The translations under genes and the position numbers were made by a program. The notes under the pieces are model-generated. The model saw only the letters and a list, made by a program, of their open reading frames with translations, had not been told where the DNA came from and did no database searches. Shown here one piece after another: positions 54,865 through 64,000 of a stretch of DNA of 64,000 nucleotides. The stretch is from Sipunculus nudus. Taxonomy: Eukaryota > Annelida > Sipuncula > Golfingiida > Sipunculidae. Location of the stretch: positions 86,379,142-86,443,141 of the forward strand of contig CM049306.1 in NCBI GenBank assembly GCA_026874595.1, written 5' to 3'. The stretch's first letter is position 1. Every line of letters starts with the position of its first letter.

Positions 54865-56040
54865 GGCCTGGGTGTTTCTTCTTTTAATACCTTTGTCCAG
54901 AGGAAAACTGAAATCTTGACCGTACACTTGTCCTTGGACCCTTGTGAATTTGTTTTATTTTAATATCTCCATTATAACTCACCAATGATAAGTGTACATA
55001 ATGTATTCGAGTAGCATTTGGTGCATTCTTGTTTTTGCTGATTGGATACTCAATTAATTACAGGCTACATAATTATTTCAGTTTTTTTTTACTTCCTATA
55101 TATACTATATATAATCAATGATGACTTTCTCCTGGTGGGCTTAAAGTTAATTTTTCTAAAAATATTCTCCGGTTAAATCCGACGAGTAATTAAAAAAAAT
55201 CTTCTACTATAATAGACATATAGAGACAAAAGACAGTATTAAAGGGGACACTTATGTAGGAAAATTATGTAGTTAATTTAAATTAGATCGATATAGATCA
55301 CTGGTTTATAAAACAGTCTTTTTCGCATACGCATACATTTTTTTTAACATTTTGAAATCATTTTTGACCTTATAGTTATACGTTCACACACTTATCGGGG
55401 AAAAGTACTCATTACAAAACACATCATGTGACTGTTGAAATAAAATGAAGAAATAGACTGTTACTCCATTACTGGAGCCACGGGAGTCATATTGGCAGCC
55501 ACTTTACACTTAAGCCACAGTTTTTTCACATGAACTGTAACATATCATTCTCGTTTCTCCTGGAACACTTCTCAAGCAGAGAACGAGGTGCTTAAATGAT
55601 AGTTTCACCTGCAGGAAGAACTAAGTCTGGTTTAATCTGGAGCTACCACACTTGCCGCCATCTTTGAGTTTTATTGAACAGCCACTTCTTCATTCTGTTA
55701 ACACCAAATACGCATCAAAGTACACTTCAGGGTAACCTAGAAAATTTAACTGGTTTTCTGCAGCCCTTGGAGATTGCGTCTGGGAACTCCTTGAGCTGTT
55801 TTCCTGTAAAATCATTCTTTTTAACACTTATGATATATAGGTATAGTTATACGTTGAGACTGGTGTCTCCTCTTCTCAATCACCATGAGCCTAGCGAGAC
55901 AAATGACCCATGGGCCATGGCGCTCAACTGAACTAGGATTAGAAAAAAAAGATGTTTTTTTGCACACAACAACAACAAGTCACAACTCTTGACTGCAAGG
56001 TGACAATGTCATAGTGGTCAGACCTTTTCAAATGACTTCT
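54863..56040. other. Unassigned sequence
   Basis: AT-rich, no gene or repeat family recognised up to the SINE at 56041. Confidence 0.5.
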
Positions 56041-56235
56041 GTGGTCTAGGGGTATAGAGCATAAAAGCTTTTTTAAAGCTGGGAGTTTGAATCTCAGTCG
56101 AGGAGCGGTGAGATTTATCACGGTCTGCCCTCGTCCAGGGTGAGCGCTCTACAGGCTTAATTGGAAGACTATAACCCAAAATCGTGTTTCAATCACAAAC
56201 GAGTGCGCCTTTTGGGTGTTCCTCGGTGTTATGAC
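56041..56235 (+). mobile_element. tRNA-derived SINE, copy 3
   Basis: GTGGTCTAGGGGTATAGAGC is A-box-like and GAGTTTGAATCTC is B-box-like, 45 bp apart as in a tRNA with a loop insertion. The body has GAGCGCTCTACAGGCTTAAT and ends TGTTATGACTCAG. It cannot fold as a tRNA gene. Confidence 0.6.
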
Positions 56236-56244
56236 TCAGTAAAT

Positions 56245-56660
56245 CCTCGGTCACAACGCGCTGCGGTCACCGCACACCGTGGAGTACCGTACGGTGTTTG
56301 GGACCGCAGGAATACTTAAGCCTCGGTCAAAACCCGCTGCGGTCATGCACCGCACACCGTAGATCACCGTTCGGTTTTTGTAACCGCAGGAATACTAATG
56401 CGGCCGACGTGTGGGAACGGCAAGGTGTCTTCCTCATTCCCACAGCCTTCGCACGGTAAAGTAAGCTAAACCTGCGGACGCCGCAAGATAACCTTGCGGA
56501 GCCGCAAAGGCCCCTTACGACAGCCGCAGGTACACCGTACGTCTCTCGGGTAGCCGAGTAGACGTTGAAAATCGCACGGGCATCCTACGACATCCGTACA
56601 TCACCTGTACGGTGCCCGTACGGAGCCCGTAGGTGGCTTGCATCATATCGACCCTCTGAC
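56245..56660. repeat. GC-rich CCGTACGG-rich repeat with 76-bp tandem unit
   Basis: Two 76-bp units start CCTCGGTCA at 56245 and 56321 and end ACCGCAGGAATACT. They are followed by GCCGCA, CGTACGG and CCCGTACGG words to 56640. Composition contrasts sharply with the AT-rich flanks. Confidence 0.6.
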
Positions 56661-57169
56661 ATTACGACCAGATTACTTGCGTCAGTGTCATTACATCTAA
56701 GTTTGAGGAACGCATTATAAGGCCTTATGAAGATGCATATTTTTTCGTCATTTCTGACAACGCTTCATGGCCTATAGGTACACTGTCAATCAACAAAAAC
56801 CAGAACAATCGTTAGCATTTTTGTGTACTTTCTAATAATACCAAGTATGAGTGAGAGCACATTGGTAAACCCCTTGGCATGTTTATGGCAATTTATGACC
56901 GCATGAACACAAGCATGGCTCGCACGGGTTACAGGATGCAGGCAGCTCGCAGGCGATACAGGAGATGACCCGTGTCCATGGAGACGGTGTTTCAGTTTGG
57001 GTTGTGAGATCACATGTATACTATTGTGCTTATTCATCATTCTTAGCATAATATTGAGATTATGGGCCGTTTACCACAATATGAATGCAACCTGATCCAA
57101 GACCACTGCGAAACATTCCTCTATATTGCTAGTATCACGACTCGAGTAGGCTTACCAGCCAAATATCCG

Positions 57170-57335
57170 ATTGCCTATGAGTCGGGTTGTCACGGCTAGT
57201 AGGTAGCCGCCTGACGCGCGGCCGCCGCATCAACTGATAGGCACTTACGCTGATGTCAGTTACGGTCGTTGCGGAGTCCCTGCGGCCTTTGAAAAACGCA
57301 CGGTTGCCGTACGTCAACCGTACGGAATAGCCCAA
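57170..57335. repeat. Second CCGTACGG-rich patch
   Basis: GTTGCCGTACGTCAACCGTA and GGCCGCCGCATCAAC share word content with 56245-56660; the two patches may be ends of one interrupted element. Confidence 0.4.
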
Positions 57336-58600
57336 AAAAACCTGGTTGATGCCAGGATAAGCACGTGTTACCTCCGTCTTGTTGAAATTCCGCAGATGTA
57401 CAAAATACTGAGAGAAGGAAGCTGAGATAACACTGTGCACTGCTGATAGAACACTTTGCACACCTGATAGAACACTGTACACTGCTGATAGAACGACAGC
57501 TAGACAGGCGGACGACGGGCAATTGAGGGATGACTGTATGTAAGTCACAGTGAGATTCCAAAGAGATTCCCAAAGGGCATTCCTGGATGTAAAGATAGAA
57601 GTTTCAAGGTTATAAAGTGACGATTTGTGTCCTCTTAACGACTGAACGGCCACAAAAGGTGATCGGAAAGCACATTATGACTGAAAGTCTTTACGTAGAC
57701 AGAGCTACTTCATATGAAGTAGTTATACAATTTATGAAAGGAGACAACTTTGTTGGTTGGGATCCCAACGATTTTGGGATTTCAATGTGGTCACGCTGCA
57801 AAGGCTTTACACTAGGTGTATGCAATAACTGGAACCCCCCCCCCCCCCCCCCCCCGTGCCGCTTCTGGGCGATAATCGGGTATCGGCAATGGAGGTGAGT
57901 GTGTCACCAGAGAAAATAAATATCAAGTACAAATCTGTGACCTAGCCCAAATTTCAGCTTTTAAGAATAAGCCACATTGACGATCTAGAGGAAAAAGAAA
58001 AAAAAAGAAAAAAATGAAATCTATGGTTTTACATTAAGGCGGACCTACTTAGTTCAATCCCCCCTCTCCCCAATCCCGAAAAAAAAAATGAAAACTGACG
58101 TACAATAGTCACGTTTTTTTCCAATTCTAGCACAACATTACATGCATGGAAACTGTACCTTGCAAGAAAGTGCAGTATACAAGTGGCAGTAAAAATAAAA
58201 TAAAAAGGCACAAAATAATACGGAACAAGTAAATTACACTGGTATAGTGACATATAGTGAATCCATTATGTATTGGTGGTTGGAGAAAATCTTTATCCAA
58301 AGGGAGAATATATTTTAATTATTTTTAAACGTTTGTTGTGAGGCGATACAGATCCTTTGTAAAGGCCAATAATAGCCAAATTAAAGTTTAATGATATTCA
58401 GAATTAACTTTCTAAAGGGGTAAAGAATATAGAGGCAGGCCAAATATGTTTGGTAAATGTGTGTTTTCACCAGTAATGAACTGATTAAAAAGGACGGTGC
58501 TAAGCCAACAAACGTTTAAAGATTTTAACAGAATAAACAGTAACTGTAGGTTTTTGTCTATAGAGATAGCGTTAACAATGGTGTTTTAGGGAAAAAAAAA
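57336..58600. other. Unassigned sequence with short CTGATAGAACACT duplication
   Basis: CTGATAGAACACT-type units repeat three times at 57440-57495. A plus-strand ORF to 57898 (93 codons, ending in a poly-C derived Pro run) has motifs SYEVVIQFMKGDNFVGWDPN but no recognised domain. Confidence 0.4.
57835..57855. repeat. Poly-C run
   Basis: 21 consecutive C. Confidence 0.9.
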
Positions 58601-60020
58601 CTAAATATCAAGATATAGAATTACAACGAAAAGAAAGAAAACTTCGAAATATCATCTGAAATTAATGTGCAAAATCAGGCTCGGTGTAAAATTGATGAAT
58701 GTTTGACGGAGATAAACTAGTATTACCTAGGCGTACTTTATGTTTGGACTGATCGGGTCACCTGGTTAAAGTGGCCCCGGGGGTATATAATATAACAGTA
58801 TTTGAATAAAACAGCGACTAACGCAGCCTCAAGGGGCCCGTCCTCTTGTAGTCGAAGTGTGTGTATAGATACATGCCCACCCTTAACAAGAAAGCGTGCG
58901 TGTTTACCGGCCCCTTGTAAACGTCTGCGGCATTCCAGGACCACGCACGCTCAACAGGCACTGGACCTGGACAAAATCCACAAGCCACCCTCCGGCCAAA
59001 GCACCGCTGAGCGGTCAGTAGGCAAAGTGACCGTGGTGATGTTTTCCTATACTGGTCGGATCCGGTTACTTTGAAGGCAGAAACAACTACCAACACACTC
59101 GCCGTTAGTATAAATAGTGAGGGATCAAACCCCGGTAGAATGCACTGGTTGATGATGGATTGTTGTATTGCAGTGCTCAGCCCGCTGGCCACACAGTGGA
59201 CTTTTGTATGTACACAATCCGAGGCCCCGCCCATCAGCTGTATACAGAACATAGGGCATTCCCCGAAAAGGCTTACATGCTCCACAACTCGGCCCGACTT
59301 TCTCTTAACATGGTTCCAAGAATTGCCAGATGTTATTTAATATAAGACTCTATTCCATATTATTTATATAGATACGTGTATGCTAACTGTGATTCATATA
59401 TATTAGGGCTATTTGCAATGGGTACTTGAATTCATGGATAATATATTATTTTTAACGTTTTATAATATATTAGTAACATTACCTAAGAATTATTAATTTT
59501 ACATAATCAATAATAACGGCTCTAATTTCAACTTCGCACTCATATATAACACAATCTTGTTATATATATAGGATTCAGTTCGCTTGCATTAATGACTATT
59601 TCATAAAATAATGTCAAGTTGGGTATAGTCATCATTCAAATGTTTATCTAAAACCTAAGCAATACTTAAATAACATATCAAACATAACTACACTTTCTTG
59701 GATACTTCTTTGAAAACTAAAACATTCCATTTGCAGGATCCAAACCGGAAATTTGCAAAAGGGTGGTCCAACGGAAGGGAGATGTGTTGGGAAGTGTCTT
59801 TGTCCCTTATATTTTTTAAATGACGGAACCATTAACGGGCGAATTTAGGATAATTTCAATTATCAAGTTGAGGAATCTATTGCATTTGCAGGTGCTATAG
59901 AAAACGGGAAACTGTCATGTATAATATACACCCACTATTGAAAAGTAATATACTCTCAAAATATTTGAACTTGTAAAATAATTTAGTCTTGTTTGCCACA
60001 AAAAAAGAAAACGTGTCCAT
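58601..60020. other. Unassigned sequence with overlapping ORFs
   Basis: A GC-richer patch (58740-59330) has a 155-codon minus-strand ORF (58818-59285) and 89-90-codon plus-strand ORFs overlapping it. None shows a recognisable domain; open frames on both strands suggest composition rather than coding. Confidence 0.4.
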
Positions 60021-60021
60021 G

Positions 60022-60047
60022 CCCCCCCCCCCCCCCCCCCCCCCCCC
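60022..60047. repeat. Poly-C run
   Basis: About 26 consecutive C. Confidence 0.9.
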
Positions 60048-60140
60048 ATTCCCCCCGAGTGATTGGCACTCGTTACAATATACACATAAATGCATGAAAG
60101 ACAATAAATTGCAAAGGACTGATATTTTCTGGGCGATGAT

Positions 60141-60143
<3 letters not shown>

Positions 60144-60173
<30 letters not shown>
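60144..60173. repeat. (CT)n microsatellite
   Basis: Uninterrupted CT run. Confidence 0.93.
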
Positions 60174-60175
<2 letters not shown>

Positions 60176-61972
60176 TGGCATGTGATCTATAGATTATAGT
60201 CTGTCAGACTAGGCCCTTTCTTTGTTTGAATGAATCTGTTGTGTATGGTTGGTCCATTAGGCAGCAGACAAAACGAGAGCTAGGGAAATAGACAGTATGG
60301 GACCTCAGCTTGCCCCCGCTCCCAGTAGTTATATATCTTCTCTAAATACCCCCACCTTTAGATGGCGTTATAATACCCAGCCCGACCCCCTAACTAACGG
60401 TCACTTGCTGCACGCGATCCGAGAAATACACTGCCTATGATACAGTGCATGTTAACTAGCCTGAGGTTACCGCCTGGCGTCTGTCAAGTGCTTGTATTAA
60501 AACTAGGACATAGCCAGCTGGGATACAAATGTTATTCGCCTTCAACTTGCTGGCACATATCTAAACTTTGTTATTAGATATATATCACGGGCCACAGATT
60601 CTCCGCTGGTTTTGTTTTCCACGCTCCACTCGTGTGCATGTATAATAAAGTGATTTTATGATTTGTGTGTAAAATGAGTAAATATGTGTGACATTATATG
60701 AGACCTGGAACCCTATATTTTTTACACCATTTGACTAACGCGAGGGCTCACGAAAGTGTATTTTATTCAAAGTAATGTGTGCTTGTGTGTATGACATTAC
60801 ATGTTGTCATTTAATTTAACAATTAAACCGTGCAATATACATGTAAATCCTAATTCATCGTAAGGAAAGTTATTTTATTTTTAAACATGGTTATGCAATT
60901 CAAATTTGACAAATTGTCTTACAGACATTCATATATTTACTTTTCAGTTTGCCTGGTGTATCATGCTAAGAAATGGAAAACATACTTTCATTAATGTGTT
61001 TTTGTTTCATAAAGAACTTTTATTACTTATTCCCATATTATATCACTCACTATTTCATTATTTCACATAATGTATAAATATATATATACATTTACATAAA
61101 CAATATTTATATATATATTGTTATTATTATTTATTATTTTTGCATTCGTCATATGTTTATATAAGTTAACACAATAACCAATATTTACTCCGTTCGGATA
61201 ATCTAAACCCAATAACTCCGATTAACATATGCAATGTCACCACCTGACATATATCTATTACGATTGACAAGTTTGGGTCCACCTGCAAGTCAATATTCTC
61301 CTAATATACAAATACACCTATACATAGTACCATCAATATACAGTCACTGATTAAGGTGGGCGATCTATTGTCAGGTGACAATGAGGTATGATATATGTGC
61401 GTCAATGTTTGCACGTAAGCAATTTTGCGCGACTTCTATACATACGTACAAAACGAGTGTATATAGCATTGGTCAGGTAGAATTGGGACTTTAAGGATAG
61501 AAAGGTTGGCCAGAGATACGGCGCTCCCCGGCGATGCCAAGAGGGGTTAAGTAAATAATCCGGCCTGAGGACTTAGGGGAGGTTTAATCCGGACGACAGC
61601 TGTCCTTAATCTGGCCTGTAATCACTTGTAACAATGTTATACGGCCGCCCTGACCTCCCGACGTCCAGATGGTCGCAGGTCTTTATCTCTTCCTCCCTTC
61701 CTCTACAGCTAATCTCCACGGACGTGCACGGATTGTTATTCTTTCTACCGTTCCCCCTGTCTGTCCGTGTGTATGCCTCTTTCTTTATACATCTGATCTC
61801 TCTTTCTGTCTGTGCGTGTGCGTGTATATTATTAACATTCAATTTTAATTAAAAATTTAATTTCTAAAACATGTATGCGTGGTGTTTTCCGTTCATTTGA
61901 CTAGGTATACGGTATATACATACTGCCACCGTGTGTGTCCCGTTCCACATGCCTGTCTCTCTGTCTCCCAGC

Positions 61973-61981
<9 letters not shown>
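60174..61981. other. Unassigned AT-rich sequence
   Basis: No gene or repeat family recognised. Confidence 0.5.

Positions 61982-62020
<39 letters not shown>
61982..62020. repeat. (CT)n microsatellite
   Basis: CT run preceded by degenerate CTCTGTCTCC. Confidence 0.93.
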
Positions 62021-62023
<3 letters not shown>

Positions 62024-62626
62024 CTTGCATGTTCCTCTTTGTCTAGGTCCCCATATAGGACTCTATATGCCTCTCTCTATATATATAGCTATTATATTCA
62101 TGTGCCTCCCGGGCTCTCTGTGTCAGTCTTCTTTTATAAACTGGTATAGATGAAGCATCATAACATCTTTTTTATTCGCAGACTAATGTTCTTCATTGGC
62201 CATATTACATGCGCACGGATATGACGTCATTTTACTTCCTCTATATACCTCTATACCCTCGCGAACAAAAAGGCAACCACAGTATATGTTTAATTCTACA
62301 TAGGGGAAGACAGACACAGGCATTAAAAACTTAAAATTGAAGATAACCAACGTGTTCAAATTGACACATTATACGTCACTAAGTCTATCAGTATTTAAGG
62401 TACACGTGGCGGACCAAGGGTGTGAAATGGCGGAATGAAGCATTATCTGCCTGGGCGGCTTAATGGAAGGAGATTTGTTCTTGGCACCCGTGGTGTTCAC
62501 GACTTAATTACTATACATGATTGTTATGTTGGAGCCGGTGTATTTACAGACGCGGCAGTCCCCGGCGTTACACGGCCCAGCAGGTGCGCGGAGAGACTGA
62601 TTGCGTCCATCTAATCTGGATGTTCC

Positions 62627-62659
62627 TATAAATACTCTGACTTCAGAATATCGGTCATT
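62627..62659 (+). promoter_or_regulatory. Candidate core promoter (TATA box and initiator)
   Basis: TATAAATA at 62627-62634 and an initiator-like TCATT with its A at 62657, 30 bp from the first T of the TATA box, which is the canonical spacing. The ~200 bp upstream is locally GC/CpG-richer than its surroundings. A strong donor GTAAGT follows at 62744. No transcript evidence. Confidence 0.4.
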
Positions 62660-62743
62660 ATCGTCAACTCAGGTCTACACCCTAGTGAATTATAAAACGC
62701 TATCTTATATGAAATTAATTGAAAGTCTGTCGTCTTATTGGAA
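62657..62743 (+). other. Candidate first exon of a plus-strand gene leaving the window
   Basis: Between the initiator A at 62657 and the donor GTAAGTGTATG (62744). It contains ATG at 62709 in context TATATG, encoding MKLIESLSSYWK up to the donor. If real, the gene continues beyond 64000. No downstream exon was found in the last 1.2 kb. Confidence 0.3.
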
Positions 62744-62874
62744 GTAAGTGTATGTAATCTTCGAGTTGGTGTAAATTATTTTTCCAAAGGCTGTATAATT
62801 TCATTATGAGGATGCTGAAAATGATATATCCATTTCATAATAATTAATATCATATTTTAGGATATAACATTTCG

Positions 62875-62916
<42 letters not shown>
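62875..62916. repeat. (TA)n microsatellite
   Basis: Uninterrupted TA run. Confidence 0.95.
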
Positions 62917-62918
<2 letters not shown>

Positions 62919-64000
62919 CAGATTTGAAAATTACATTTTATTTATGCATTATCACACGAATATTGTTAGATGGTAAAATAAAACAACTTAAGATACTTTG
63001 TTAAATACAGAAAAACGTAGTGTTTTTTTTTAAGTTTTGAAAAATTAATCAACAAAAAGAATACTTTACTTATATATAAGCCTAGCAATTTTAATGCAGG
63101 TTTGAGAAAAAGTTTTAACATATTTTATGTAATTCAATGTCCTGATCAAGTATATTTACTCCTTCTATTATCACTCGTGATAAATAAGCAGATAGATTCT
63201 TCCTTTTTAATTTATAGTCAACATAAATCCGCCAGACATCGTGTCAGTTAATTTACACTTCATACATACGTTTGCGAGGATGGCTCCCTGTTGTATTTTT
63301 GTTATTTAGTGAATGGATCAAGTATATCTCTTTTATCCAATCACGCCTGTCTGGTTTAGTGAAACAGACCACAGAATATACAGGCTGTATATGTCGATCG
63401 GGTTTTTAGACTACATATACAAAGACCAGACCAAATACATATCAGACAACATGCTTCAGGAAAAGAAATTATGGGGCTGTCTTTACATAAATAAGTTGAG
63501 CGCTATCTGTGCATGGATCCGACAGACCCGCGACGGATGGGAATCTATGAGAAATTATACATGTACCATCTTTGTTCAGATTCTAACATGAATAATTTTG
63601 CACTTTCACTACAAAGAACACTATTTCTTACCTTTTTTATTTGTTTTTATATGTTCTATCTTAGTCTATCTTGATTTCACTTGTATGTCACTTACGATCT
63701 GCTGACCCCTATTATTAAGTATTTTCCATCTTCAATATATTTCTCTTTATATTTGCCTGGTTTACTCATCCATCCTATATATTTCGACCTAATTATCGAG
63801 AGACTATACATAAGCACTAGAAAACATTTCGGCCCAGAACAATTTACTGGGTTCGCAATAATTTTTGTATACATGCAGATTTGCACGCCATTTCTTACAG
63901 TAATTTTTCATTTTCATCTGCTTGTCGAGCTGTCATTTTTCCGAATGAAAACATAAAGTGACGTTATTTTGTTGAGATAAAAATAATAATAATGACATTC
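62917..64000. other. Unassigned AT-rich sequence at window end
   Basis: Plus-strand ORFs of 92 (63313) and 91 codons (63681) show no domain, signal peptide or splice logic. Confidence 0.5.

Noticed and set aside
54541-54927. 128-codon minus and 106-codon plus ORFs with SLSL/ERER runs
   Set aside because: Both owe most of their length to the GA microsatellite.
56041-56110. tRNA gene
   Set aside because: A- and B-box-like words are present but arms do not pair and the same unit recurs as a SINE body at two other places.
57617-57898. 93-codon plus-strand ORF with poly-Pro
   Set aside because: Pro run comes from a poly-C tract; remaining sequence has no recognised domain, so it is not called a gene.
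58818-59285. 155-codon minus-strand ORF
   Set aside because: Open frames exist on both strands in a GC-richer patch; no domain, signal peptide or splice context.
61931-62153. 72-codon SLSLSL-rich ORFs
   Set aside because: CT microsatellite readings with no other coding evidence.

Overview
The window looks like a piece of an animal nuclear genome, most likely a mollusc and probably a bivalve. It is AT-rich, intron-dominated and crowded with microsatellites and non-autonomous transposable elements. Several repeats have the build of elements known from bivalves: 'pearl'-type elements with ~150-bp monomers plus an ACGG microsatellite, and Helitron/Helentron-like elements packed with GACCTTTGACCT units. 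The taxon is an inference from repeat style and from the divergence of the one gene; no species is claimed.

Only one gene can be supported with confidence. It is an inter-alpha-trypsin-inhibitor heavy-chain (ITIH) homologue on the minus strand, reconstructed from eleven exons between 35957 (most 5' exon found) and 15859 (stop codon). All ten introns are GT-AG, and the phases join without a break into 870 residues ending at a stop. The order is VIT domain (four exons), VWA domain with complete MIDAS (two main exons), an ITIH-type segment with the TPLTS motif, a very basic linker exon, the DPHF cleavage/transfer site, and the conserved C-terminal propeptide domain. The signal-peptide exon lies upstream of 35957 and was not found.

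Region by region: 1-15.8 kb is downstream of the gene and holds repeats (an LTR-like remnant, a SINE, a 1.4-kb TIR element, a diverged ~0.7-kb tandem duplication, a pearl-like element, a TTAA-flanked MITE, a foldback hairpin). 15.8-36 kb is the ITIH gene; its largest intron carries a 2.2-kb Helentron-like element whose terminus is 28 bp from exon I. 36-64 kb holds no recognised gene. It contains more copies of the same repeat families, a candidate small secreted peptide exon at 51.7 kb, an NRF1-like motif at 53.2 kb, and a candidate plus-strand promoter with first exon at 62.6 kb.

The main observations for follow-up are: retention of the D|PHF heavy-chain transfer site in a probable mollusc; a mobile-element end placed where the exon I branch point should be; a rolling-circle-like family that amplifies perfect DR1 nuclear-receptor motifs; a short, divergent VIT exon; and three TTAA-flanked MITE copies. 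Everything was read by eye; no alignment or database search was run.
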